A stretch of 14,444 nt of DNA from Bacillota bacterium (GCA_023415915.1 JAEZIZ010000012.1:1-14444), one strand, 5' to 3'; shown: positions 8,337 through 14,398, counted from the first letter of the stretch. Notes: generated by a model not told the origin, from the letters alone. Numbers and translations: made by a program.

Positions 8337-10084
8337 ATATAAGTATTTTAAAATACAAAAAGCATTTCGGGCGCGCGGGGCTGCTGGTGCTGGCGGCGGC
8401 TCTTGCCGCGGTGCAGCCCGGCTCGGCGGCGGTGGCTGTGGCAAACGGCAAAACCAAAAGCGAGACGGTATACGCCGTGCTGGGAAACGACGGCAGCTAC
8501 TCGGGCGCGACTGTCGTAAACTGCTTTTTAAACGGCGGGGATATTACCGATTACGGCCGGTATGACTCGATAAAGAACATAAGCGGCCCGGACGAACCTG
8601 TTGTGGAGGACGATAGTATAACGTGGCCCGCCAAAGCGGGGGAGCCGTTCTATTACGAAGGCGAGACTAAAAAGCCTCTGCCAATAAGCGTGCGCATATC
8701 GTATTACCTGAACGGCGAGCAGGAAAAAGCCGAAGATATACTTGGCAAATCGGGAGAGCTAAAGATAGAGATTACGCTTCGCAACGAGACGGGTACGGGA
8801 GAAATGGACGAATCCGTGGAAAGGGAAGTGCTTGTTCCGCTCGCTGCGAGCGTATCGTTAACGCTTGATAACGACAGATTCACCGTGCTCGATGTGCCGG
8901 CTAACGGCACGGCTGTGCTCGCGGGTTCGCAATACACGCTGTCTTACGCGTCGTTCCCGCTGCCCGAAGATACCTTCTCGTTTACTGTATTCGGGCAGGA
9001 CATAAAGCTTGACCCCATTAACATCGTGGTGCTGCCCAAGAGCCCGCCGGGGCTCGACTCTTACGGCGATTATGTGGACGTTGACGGGCTTTCTGAGGGC
9101 GCCGACGATATGATAAGCGGCGCTGACGATATGGAGGGCGGCACGGGCGACCTGCTTAGCGCATTGCGAGATTTAAAAAAAGGCGTAGTTAAGCTTGAAA
9201 ACGCGATGGGAGATTTAAGCGGAGGCGCAAAAAAGCTCTCGGGCGGCACGAACAGCCTGTATTCCGGCGTAAAGCAGCTTAAAGCCTCGGCAAACGCGTT
9301 CTATTCGGGGATGTCGGAATTCGCTGCGGGTTTTGCAGCGTTCAACGAAGGAATGGGGCAGCTCGGCACAAACGTAGCGGATATGGCCTCCCAGCTTGCG
9401 TGGTTGAAGGACGGGGCTGCTCAGCTCGATTCGAACGTTGATAGCATGAAAACCGGGCTTGCCAGCCTCTTAACTAAAAATTCAGATATTATTAATTTGG
9501 CAAACAGTTTATCCGCCGACGCGGAGATAATAGCTAGGCTGCAGCAGCAGCAAAACTTTATCGATATTTCGCTGGTAACCACCTGCAATAACCTTAAATA
9601 CCTGTCGGAGAGGTTAAGCGCGTACGCCGGCGACTTTTATACGGCGTTTTCGACTACGTTCGCTGTGAACGTTCAGCAGCTCAGCGCCTCGAGCGGGCAG
9701 CTTTACTCCTCGTGCCTTGAACTGCTGAATGGCGCGTATGCTATCGACCAGGGCTGCTCTCAGCTTGTGGACGCGGTGAAAGAGCTGCAGCGCGGCGCGG
9801 ACGGACTCTCAGGCGGCGCGGCGGAGATAGCGAATAATCTGCCCGTCATGGCGGACGGCATAGACGAAATGATATCGGGCGTCGAGGATTTAAAGGACGG
9901 AATAGCCAAGCTGAACGACGATGGTTTGAAGGAACTCAAAGGCAAGTTCGACGGCCTTAAAGGCTACCTTGATAAGCTCTCTGAAAAGGCGGCAGGCTTC
10001 GGATCGTTTATCGACGAACGCAACTCCGAATACAGCACCGTGCAGTTTGTTCTCAAGACCAGGGGCATAGGGGAGGAAGGTTAA
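8333..10084 (+). CDS. Exported L-x-x-G heptad-repeat protein, partner of the MMPL transporter
   Basis: This is a secreted or cell-surface protein, 583 residues. A signal peptide (basic 8-14, hydrophobic 16-27, cleavage possible near 32-37) precedes a beta-rich domain (about 40-245) with typical family motifs: YAVLGNDGSY, IKNISGPDEP and LGKSGELKIEI. Residues 253-378 are 18 unbroken heptads of the form (L/M/F)-x-x-(G/A)-x-x-x, and 450-526 hold 11 more. This is the X-X-X-Leu-X-X-Gly heptad repeat known from YhgE-type proteins, and it predicts long helical coils. The family ending (TVQFVLKTRGI) is present, but the polar linker and membrane anchor found in many relatives are missing. The 4-nt ATGA overlap with the MMPL gene points to a shared export complex. 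A bidirectional terminator follows. Confidence 0.78.
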   Translation: MNISILKYKKHFGRAGLLVLAAALAAVQPGSAAVAVANGKTKSETVYAVLGNDGSYSGATVVNCFLNGGDITDYGRYDSIKNISGPDEPVVEDDSITWPAKAGEPFYYEGETKKPLPISVRISYYLNGEQEKAEDILGKSGELKIEITLRNETGTGEMDESVEREVLVPLAASVSLTLDNDRFTVLDVPANGTAVLAGSQYTLSYASFPLPEDTFSFTVFGQDIKLDPINIVVLPKSPPGLDSYGDYVDVDGLSEGADDMISGADDMEGGTGDLLSALRDLKKGVVKLENAMGDLSGGAKKLSGGTNSLYSGVKQLKASANAFYSGMSEFAAGFAAFNEGMGQLGTNVADMASQLAWLKDGAAQLDSNVDSMKTGLASLLTKNSDIINLANSLSADAEIIARLQQQQNFIDISLVTTCNNLKYLSERLSAYAGDFYTAFSTTFAVNVQQLSASSGQLYSSCLELLNGAYAIDQGCSQLVDAVKELQRGADGLSGGAAEIANNLPVMADGIDEMISGVEDLKDGIAKLNDDGLKELKGKFDGLKGYLDKLSEKAAGFGSFIDERNSEYSTVQFVLKTRGIGEEG

Positions 10085-10130
10085 AAAGTATATTCCGTCA
10101 TTCTGAAGAGCGTAACAATCTTTTGAACAA

Positions 10131-10164
10131 AAAAAAGCCCAGAAAGTGCTTTTTCGGGGTTTTT
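10131..10164. terminator. terminator of the MMPL operon, copy of the tRNA terminator
   Basis: AAGCCCaGAAA (10135-10145) pairs with TTTcGGGG (10152-10159), followed by TTTTT, so it works on the + strand. The A-run at 10129-10136 gives a T-run on the other strand. It resembles the hairpin after the intact tRNA (12098-12125), so it probably is the old tRNA-Arg terminator left behind when the island entered. Confidence 0.65.
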
Positions 10165-10207
10165 GCGTTCCCGGCGCTACTCGAATACGCGGCCTTTCAC
10201 TTAGGAG
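10165..10207 (-). repeat. att-like repeat: 3' half of tRNA-Arg (left copy)
   Basis: These 43 bases match 12129-12171 with three mismatches, all in the T-arm part. They correspond to the tRNA from the anticodon loop to the discriminator base. The copy lacks the encoded CCA (AAA instead on the minus strand) and has no 5' half, so it cannot make a tRNA. The exact 20-bp core is 10188-10207. Confidence 0.8.
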
Positions 10208-10256
10208 CATAATATGACGATTATTACAGGGTGTTGCCCGAGGCTTAACAATGCCC

Positions 10257-10312
10257 CAGAACACGCTTAAATACTGGACTTTCCGGCTTTTTGATTGCTG
10301 TCCAGTGTTCTG
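10257..10312. repeat. nested inverted repeats inside the island's left end
   Basis: CAGAACAC (10257-10264) pairs with GTGTTCTG (10305-10312), and ACTGGAC (10273-10279) pairs with GTCCAGT (10300-10306). The right arms overlap by two bases, so only one pairing can form at a time. It sits 50 bp from the tRNA-half repeat. It could be a recombinase binding region or a transcript hairpin; no coding frame explains it. Confidence 0.4.
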
Positions 10313-10349
10313 TAATATTGCCCCGTTTTGCCTGTTTTTTTGGGCTCTT

Positions 10350-10368
10350 ATTAGCAGATTATTAGCAG
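10350..10368. repeat. tandem ATTAGCAG repeat
   Basis: ATTAGCAG occurs at 10350-10357 and 10361-10368 (11-bp period), with the inverted core GCTAAT at 10399-10404. Short repeats at helical spacing near an att site resemble arm-type recombinase sites, but this is only inference. The stretch 10208-10466 otherwise holds no gene I can support. Confidence 0.35.
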
Positions 10369-10434
10369 AATCGCCGAAATTGGCCGTTCACAACTTCAGC
10401 TAATTTGCAAGGGTGTAATTCGAGATTTGTAAAA

Positions 10435-10464
10435 GATGCTGCCGAAAGGTAGCATCCTTATTTT
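10435..10464 (+). terminator. GAAA-tetraloop hairpin terminator
   Basis: GATGCTGCC (10435-10443) and GGTAGCATC (10448-10456) form a 9-bp stem closed by a GAAA loop, followed by CTTATTTT. It is a strong intrinsic terminator with no complete gene before it, so it probably marks the 3' end of a gene lost from the island. Confidence 0.65.
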
Positions 10465-10466
10465 AT

Positions 10467-10595
10467 ATGGCGAGTAGTACATTTGAACAATTAAAAGTGT
10501 TTTTAATACGAGACTATCACAAAGATATTGATCTAATACTCAGAAAGAAACATTATAGAATACTGTATTGCTATGCGCTGTCTTGTCAAGTATAA
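10467..10595 (+). CDS. doubtful 42-residue ORF upstream of asnA
   Basis: An ATG-to-TAA frame of 42 residues (MASSTFEQLKVFLIRDYHK and on) lies between the hairpin at 10435-10456 and asnA. It is rich in charged and hydrophobic residues and could be a helix, but I recognise no family. It has no ribosome binding site, starts just after a terminator T-run, and its end overlaps the asnA promoter. It may be chance or the leftover of a lost gene. Confidence 0.15.
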   Translation: MASSTFEQLKVFLIRDYHKDIDLILRKKHYRILYCYALSCQV

Positions 10596-10596
10596 T
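10568..10596 (+). promoter_or_regulatory. asnA promoter
   Basis: TTGCTA (10568-10573), a 17-bp spacer and TATAAT (10591-10596) lie 61 nt before the asnA ATG. The leader is too short for a T-box, so control by tRNA-Asn charging is not visible. The island gene thus carries its own promoter. Confidence 0.6.
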
Positions 10597-10657
10597 GAGT
10601 ACTAACTTTGCATAGCCAAAAATCACTGAATTGTTTGGTTATTTGACAGGAGGCAGT

Positions 10658-11668
10658 ATGTCAAAGCTCATTATCCCTCTTGGATATTCTTCAATTTTGG
10701 AAGTTAGAGAAACCGAAATAGCAATCAAAAAAATTAAGGACTTTTTTGAGAATGAGCTGGCCAGGAATTTAAATTTAACACGAGTATCGGCTCCGCTATT
10801 TGTTAAGCCTGAAACCGGCCTTAACGATAACCTAAACGGCGTTGAACGCCCGGTCCAATTTGGCATCCGCGAGCAAAATGATGCGATTTGTGAAATCATC
10901 CACTCCCTCGCCAAATGGAAGAGAATGGCGCTAAAACGTTACGGTTTCTGCGAAGGCGAAGGATTATATACCGATATGAATGCCATCAGAAGAGATGAGG
11001 ATACAGATAATCTCCATTCGATTTACGTAGATCAGTGGGATTGGGAAAAAATTATCAGCACAGATGAACGTAATTTTGAAACGTTATTTGATACCGTCCG
11101 TAAAATATATTCTGTAATCAAGGCGACCGAAGATTATATAACTTCCATTTATTCCGGACTTAAACCTTATTTGCCTGACGATATTCATTTTATAACCACA
11201 CAGGAAATGGAGGACATGTATCCTGACCTATGTGCTAGAGACCGCGAAAATGAAATCACGCGCAAGTACGGAGCTGTGTTTATTATCGGAATCGGTGGGG
11301 TTTTAAAGTCAGGTCAAAAACATGACGACCGCGCTCCTGACTACGATGATTGGAATTTGAACGGAGACATCCTTTTGTTCAATCCCATTTTGGATATTGC
11401 TGTCGAAGTTTCATCCATGGGTATCCGTGTGAATCGTGAATCGCTTAAAAAGCAACTGGAGATTTGCAACTGTACTGAGCGTGCGGAACTGACCTTCCAT
11501 AAGGCACTTTTAAATAATGAACTGCCCCAAACTATGGGCGGCGGAATCGGCCAGTCCAGAATTTGCCTGATGTTTCTGCAAAAAGCGCATATCGGTGAGG
11601 TCCAATCTTCAATCTGGCCCGACCAAATGGTTGCTGAATGTGAAAAAGCAAATATTAAGTTATTATAA
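10658..11668 (+). CDS. asnA: Aspartate-ammonia ligase (asparagine synthetase A)
   Basis: This cytoplasmic enzyme makes L-asparagine from L-aspartate, ammonia and ATP, giving AMP and diphosphate. It has the class II aminoacyl-tRNA synthetase fold. At 336 residues it is full length (E. coli AsnA has 330). Visible hallmarks are VDQWDWEK (124-131), DDWNLNGDILL (230-240) and the motif-3 sequence GGGIGQSR (294-301). I chose the ATG at 10658 because AGGAGG lies at 10648-10653 and the family starts there; an in-frame TTG at 10631 has no such site. The gene is more AT-rich than its neighbours and uses ATT and ATC more than ATA, which suggests transfer. It has its own promoter and terminator and is the only intact gene between the tRNA repeats. 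It could give the cell a second or only route to asparagine. Confidence 0.96.
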   Translation: MSKLIIPLGYSSILEVRETEIAIKKIKDFFENELARNLNLTRVSAPLFVKPETGLNDNLNGVERPVQFGIREQNDAICEIIHSLAKWKRMALKRYGFCEGEGLYTDMNAIRRDEDTDNLHSIYVDQWDWEKIISTDERNFETLFDTVRKIYSVIKATEDYITSIYSGLKPYLPDDIHFITTQEMEDMYPDLCARDRENEITRKYGAVFIIGIGGVLKSGQKHDDRAPDYDDWNLNGDILLFNPILDIAVEVSSMGIRVNRESLKKQLEICNCTERAELTFHKALLNNELPQTMGGGIGQSRICLMFLQKAHIGEVQSSIWPDQMVAECEKANIKLL

Positions 11669-11720
11669 TTCAGTTTCAACCTATACCCAAAAATCGGATA
11701 GCTATTTACCTGTTTTTCTT

Positions 11721-11748
11721 GGACATCAGTATGTGATGTTCTTTTTTT
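11721..11748 (+). terminator. asnA terminator
   Basis: GGACATCA (11721-11728) pairs with TGATGTTC (11734-11741) around a 5-nt loop, with one G-T pair, followed by TTTTTTT. It is a clear intrinsic terminator 52 nt after the asnA stop. Confidence 0.85.
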
Positions 11749-11777
11749 ATACCCCAAAAAATGAGAGGAGTCAAAAC

Positions 11778-11942
11778 ATGGCCACAAAATGAACCGAAAT
11801 TAAACTAACCTCTGTTGACGACCTGTTCAGAGCCCAGGACGAGCGCGAGGAGGACAATCGCGAAAAGATTCAAGACGTCCCGCTTTCAGAATTACACCCG
11901 TTTAAAAACCATCCGTTTCAGGTTAACAAAAATGAAAATTAA
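11778..11942 (+). pseudogene. N-terminal remnant of a mobile-element ParB-like partition protein
   Basis: An ATG with AGAGGAG (11764-11770) upstream opens a frame with TGA at codon 5, then runs 49 codons to TAA. The translation after the TGA reads TEIKLTSVDDLF, then REKIQDVPLSELHPFKNHP (ends in FQVNKNEN). This matches the start of the ParB/Spo0J-like proteins carried by plasmids and conjugative elements of Clostridia, where LTSVDDLF and IPLSEL-x-x-F-x-x-HPF are typical. The ParB nuclease core, helix-turn-helix and C-terminus, about 250 or more residues, are absent. A +1 shift near 11932 would add KIKEFVS, like the normal continuation, so a frameshift is possible too. It was probably part of the element that brought asnA. 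I judge it non-functional. Confidence 0.75.
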
Positions 11943-12097
11943 AGAGTTTGTATCCTAAGAAAATGGTATGGTTACACCCGCTATTTAGTGTTTTAAAGGC
12001 CGCTTTTTATCCCGCCACTAGACGCTAAAGACCAACCTCGAAAGATGGCTATTTTACTTTCGTGTTGTTTAAAATGTGAATTTTTTAGACAATAAAC

Positions 12098-12125
12098 AAG
12101 CCCCGAAATTAGCTTTCCGGGGCTT
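12098..12125 (-). terminator. tRNA-Arg terminator
   Basis: AAGCCCCG (12098-12105) pairs with CGGGGCTT (12118-12125), extended by AAA/TTT around a bulge, directly after the tRNA 3' end in its reading direction. The T-run (GTTTATTG) is modest. A weaker copy sits at 10131-10164. The stretch 11943-12097 holds only a weak CGAAAG/CTTTCG hairpin (12039-12062) and no gene. Confidence 0.7.
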
Positions 12126-12126
12126 C

Positions 12127-12203
12127 TGGCGTTCCCGGCGCGACTCGAACGCGCGGCCTTTCACTTAGGAGGCGAACGCTCTATCCTACTGAGCTACGGG
12201 AAC
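12127..12203 (-). tRNA. tRNA-Arg(CCT)
   Basis: The acceptor stem is GTTCCCG (5', ending at 12203) with CGGGAAC, then discriminator G and an encoded CCA (12127-12129). The D-stem is GCTC/GAGC, the anticodon stem TTCGC/GTGAA has one G-T pair, the loop is CTCCTAA with anticodon CCT, and the T-arm is GCGCG-TTCGAGT-CGCGC. It reads AGG, a codon much used by the surrounding genes. Its 3' half from the anticodon loop is the repeat that bounds the island, so this copy is the tRNA rebuilt at the insertion end. It is expected to be functional. Confidence 0.95.
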
Positions 12204-12236
12204 CCGATGTTTATTCTTCCTTGCAAACTCGCCGGA

Positions 12237-12259
12237 TTAGTAAGCGAAAGCTCTATCCT
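12237..12259 (-). repeat. tRNA-Arg 5'-half relic in the tRNA leader
   Basis: These 23 bases match 12165-12187 of the intact tRNA (anticodon loop to D-arm) at 20 positions, with 15 of 16 equal in 12244-12259. The flanks do not match and no acceptor stem can form. It looks like a leftover of a duplicated or earlier rearranged tRNA-Arg, lying between the tRNA and its promoter. Confidence 0.5.
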
Positions 12260-12301
12260 TGGCGAACTGCAGGCGCATGCATCAGCTTTGCATGCCATGT
12301 T

Positions 12302-12330
12302 ATTTTACAGATAAACTTATGATATGTCAA
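12302..12330 (-). promoter_or_regulatory. tRNA-Arg promoter
   Basis: On the minus strand TTGACA (12330-12325), a 17-bp spacer and TAAAAT (12307-12302) give a near-consensus promoter. It starts one base after the stop of the UPF0210 gene and about 90 nt before the tRNA. The leader holds a GCATGC-based hairpin (about 12271-12295) and the tRNA relic. Confidence 0.75.
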
Positions 12331-12331
12331 C

Positions 12332-13690
12332 CTAGTTTCTTATGCCCTGCAAAGGCGCGGGTATTCTTCCGCCGCGCATAATCAAGCGATCGCAGCCGCT
12401 TTTGCCTACGTCCATTACAACGGCTTTCCCCAGCAGCCCGCCGTATTCCACGCAGTCGCCCACGTTTGCGCCGGGAACGGGTATTATGCGCACACCCGTC
12501 GTTTTGCCGTTTATTACGCCTATCGCGGCCTCGTCGGCTATTATCGCGGATATGACGTTAGCGGGGGTAGAGCCGGGTATTGCTACCATATCCAGCCCGA
12601 CGGAGCAGACGCTCGTCATTGCCTCGAGCTTCTCGAGCGAAAGCGCGCCCTGTTTAACCGCGTTTATCATGCCTTCGTCTTCGCTGACAGGAATGAACGC
12701 GCCGGACAAACCGCCCACGTGCGACGACGCCATTACTCCGCCTTTTTTGACCGCGTCGTTTAATAGCGCGAGCGCGGCCGTCGTGCCGTGCATGCCGCAT
12801 ATTTCGACGCCTATCTCTTCGAGTATGTGAGCCACGCTGTCTCCAATTGCCGGAGTGGGAGCGAGCGAAAGATCAACTATTCCAAAACTGACACCTAAGC
12901 GCTCGGAAGCTTCCTTTGCTACGAGCTGGCCTACGCGTGTTATCGAAAACGCCGTCTTCTTTATCGTTTCGGCAACGACGTCGAATTTTTCTCCCTTAAC
13001 CTTTTCAAGCGCGGCCTTGACGACTCCCGGCCCCGAGACGCCTACGTTAATCGCGCACTCAGGCTCGCCCGCGCCGCAGAACGCTCCGGCCATAAAAGGG
13101 TTGTCTTCCACGGCGTTTGCGAACACGACTATCTTTGCGCAGCCTATGCCGCCGCCGCTCTTTGTGAGCTCCGCCGTTTCGAGTATTATGCCGCCCAGCT
13201 TTTTAACGGCGTCCATGTTAATGCCGGTGCGCGTGCTTGCTACGTTAACGAACGCGCAGACGCGCTCGGTGGAAGAAAGAGCGCTTGCCAAAGAATTTAG
13301 CAGCACGGTGTCGCTCTTCGTTTCGCCCTTGTGCACCAGTGCGCCGAAGCCGCCTATAAAATTTACGCCCGTATCGTAAGCGGCCGCGTCGAGAGCCTCG
13401 GCGAAAACGGTGTAGTCTTCAAGGCCGCTGCTCGCCGCTATCTCCGCAATAGGCGTTACCGATATGCGCTTGTTGACAATGGGCACGCCGAACTCTCGCG
13501 CTATATCTTCGCCGACGCGCACGAGGTTTTTGGCTTTGTCGTATATCTTACGGCGTATGTTGTCGCAGCAGACTTTGGCGTCTGAGGAAACGCAGTCCCG
13601 AAGCGATATGCCCATTGTTATAGTGCGCACGTCAAGGTTCTCCGTGTCTATCATCTTTATCGTTTCGAGCACTTCGCGTTTACTAATCAA
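12332..13690 (-). CDS. UPF0210/PFL family protein (DUF711)
   Basis: This is a conserved cytoplasmic protein of the DUF711/UPF0210 family. Its biochemical role is not established; the name PFL comes from a fold related to glycyl-radical enzymes such as pyruvate formate-lyase. At 452 residues it is full length. Typical motifs are ISKREVLETIKMI at the start, NLDVRTITMGISL (18-30), GIGCAKIVVFANA (181-193), EDNPFMAGAF (195-204) and INVGVSGPGVV (214-224). I chose the TTG at 13690: GGAGGGG (13704-13698) lies 7 nt before it and the family starts there. An upstream in-frame TTG at 13705 would overlap that site. In many Bacillota an ACT-domain gene (UPF0237) lies just upstream and is co-transcribed; here there is none. 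The strand and length are certain. Confidence 0.93.
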   Translation of the reverse strand: MISKREVLETIKMIDTENLDVRTITMGISLRDCVSSDAKVCCDNIRRKIYDKAKNLVRVGEDIAREFGVPIVNKRISVTPIAEIAASSGLEDYTVFAEALDAAAYDTGVNFIGGFGALVHKGETKSDTVLLNSLASALSSTERVCAFVNVASTRTGINMDAVKKLGGIILETAELTKSGGGIGCAKIVVFANAVEDNPFMAGAFCGAGEPECAINVGVSGPGVVKAALEKVKGEKFDVVAETIKKTAFSITRVGQLVAKEASERLGVSFGIVDLSLAPTPAIGDSVAHILEEIGVEICGMHGTTAALALLNDAVKKGGVMASSHVGGLSGAFIPVSEDEGMINAVKQGALSLEKLEAMTSVCSVGLDMVAIPGSTPANVISAIIADEAAIGVINGKTTGVRIIPVPGANVGDCVEYGGLLGKAVVMDVGKSGCDRLIMRGGRIPAPLQGIRN

Positions 13691-13725
13691 AACGTACCCC
13701 TCCAAAATAATAAAGTCGCGAGCTA

Positions 13726-13754
13726 ATTATAACCCACCGAAAGGCGGGGCGCAA
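13726..13754 (-). promoter_or_regulatory. possible promoter of the UPF0210 gene
   Basis: On the minus strand a perfect TATAAT (13731-13726) lies 36 nt before the TTG start, with TTGCGC (13754-13749) at 17 bp as a weak -35. It supports a single-gene transcript starting here. The stretch 13755-13888 is AT-rich with a TATAAT at 13856-13861 that may serve the small gene on the other strand; I see no other gene in it. Confidence 0.45.
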
Positions 13755-13905
13755 TGCGAGCAAATGAGGCAAAACATACATTTATTACACAAGCGTTAAA
13801 AATTATACCAATATATGAATCTACTGTTAAAATAAAAAAACTCATGTTTAACCGCTATAATATCGACTTATTATATATATAGGAAAAAGGTGGAGGTGTA
13901 CAAAT

Positions 13906-13989
13906 ATGAAAAAGCTGCTTGCGGCGGGAATGATAACTTTGTTTCTGGCGTTATATTTTATCGTAGGCACCGGCTATGCCGGCAACTGA
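13906..13989 (+). CDS. 27-residue signal-peptide-like small protein
   Basis: The ATG has a strong GGTGGAGGTG ribosome binding site (13889-13898) and is followed by a terminator, so it is a complete small transcription unit. The product begins MKKLLAAGMITLFLALYFIV and ends GTGYAGN. A basic start, one hydrophobic helix and a G-Y-A cleavage-like end make it look like a signal peptide with almost nothing behind it. It may be a single-span membrane peptide, a released peptide, a small hydrophobic toxin, or the stump of a truncated exported protein. I recognise no family. Signals around it are good, but coding is unproven. Confidence 0.55.
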   Translation: MKKLLAAGMITLFLALYFIVGTGYAGN

Positions 13990-14027
13990 ATTTTTATGGT
14001 TTGTTATAAAAAAAGCAACATGAAAAT

Positions 14028-14058
14028 GAGCTGCCCTTATGAGTTGACAGCTCTTTTT
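14028..14058. terminator. terminator after the small protein gene
   Basis: GAGCTG (14028-14033) pairs with CAGCTC (14048-14053), followed by TTTTT. The preceding AAAA (14023-14026) lets it also act on the minus strand, where the DUF378 transcript arrives. Confidence 0.75.
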
Positions 14059-14062
14059 ATAC

Positions 14063-14154
14063 GGGGTCCCCAGCAAGTCGTGAGGCTTGATGGGGTGTGT
14101 ATATTGGTCCTTTAGCCAGACAGATTGGGGGACAAAGCGTCCGGCTTTTGGGGG
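14063..14154. other. G-rich structured intergenic segment
   Basis: This 130-nt gap between convergent genes has no supported ORF. It holds a strong hairpin, CCCCAGCAAG (14068-14077) with CTTGATGGGG (14086-14095), 9 of 10 pairs around TCGTGAGG. A second hairpin pairs AGCC-A-GAC (14114-14121) with GTC-C-GGCT (14139-14146), followed by TTTT. G-runs lie at 14063-14066, 14092-14095, 14127-14131, 14150-14154 and 14172-14175. It could be a small RNA or a long 3' untranslated region; no known RNA class is recognised. Confidence 0.35.
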
Positions 14155-14187
14155 TAATCTATGAGTTCGCTGGGGTCAAATGAAATA

Positions 14188-14391
14188 TTATTTATCCCTG
14201 TCTCTGTCTCCCCTGATTCTGGAGAACAGCATAATACTCCACAACCCGGCCAGGCCGACGAGCGCATAGATGATTCTTGCAACGATTGAACCGGCGCCGA
14301 ATATCGCATCAACGAGATTGAAATTGAAGAATCCTACAAGGCCCCAGTTGATTGCGCCGATAACTACGAGTATCCATGCCAGTATATTCAA
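14188..14391 (-). CDS. DUF378 family small membrane protein
   Basis: This small integral membrane protein of unknown function has 67 residues from the TTG at 14391. It has two hydrophobic spans (about 2-19 and 34-54) and the family pattern ILAWILVVIGAINWGLVGFF near the start, followed by an NLVDAIFG segment. The end is short and charged (RIRGDRDRDK). The in-frame TTG at 14400 directly abuts AAAGGAG (14407-14401), too close for initiation; the TTG at 14391 is 9 nt away and fits the family's N-terminus. A hairpin covers this ribosome binding site. It is related to the YuzA-type proteins of Bacillota. It appears to be a single-gene unit, although upstream sequence is cut by the window edge. Confidence 0.88.
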   Translation of the reverse strand: MNILAWILVVIGAINWGLVGFFNFNLVDAIFGAGSIVARIIYALVGLAGLWSIMLFSRIRGDRDRDK

Positions 14392-14398
14392 AAAAACC

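Larger units (their letters stand above)
10165..12171. mobile_element. small tRNA-Arg-flanked genomic island (integrase-less remnant)
   Basis: The segment is bounded by direct repeats of the 3' half of tRNA-Arg(CCT): 10165-10207 and 12129-12171, 40 of 43 bases equal, with the last 20 identical. The intact tRNA lies at the right end and the truncated copy lies downstream of its 3' end. This is the arrangement made by tyrosine recombinases that integrate at the anticodon loop or 3' end. Inside are asnA, more AT-rich than the neighbours, and a broken parB of a mobile-element type. No integrase or transfer gene is left, so I read it as a decayed island or one that lost its middle. The repeat is seen directly; the mechanism is inferred. 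Confidence 0.65.

Noticed and set aside
9890..10264. 124-codon minus-strand frame crossing the left repeat
   Set aside because: It overlaps the end of the heptad-repeat gene antisense and spans a terminator and tRNA fragment; no ribosome binding site or known motif.
10214..10270. 18-codon frame after AGGAG at the left repeat
   Set aside because: The ribosome-site-like AGGAG is part of the tRNA fragment itself and the peptide (MTIITGCCPRL and on) has no recognisable feature.
10603..10657. T-box or other riboswitch before asnA
   Set aside because: The predicted leader is only about 55 nt and has no T-box sequence or antiterminator pair; the hairpin at 10435-10456 lies before the promoter.
12342..13379. 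Two long plus-strand frames (162 and 174 codons) opposite the UPF0210 gene
   Set aside because: They are shadow frames of a full-length, well-recognised gene and have no ribosome binding site or family motif.
14063..14175. G-quadruplex
   Set aside because: Five G-runs are present but 18 to 32 nt apart, far longer than normal loops.
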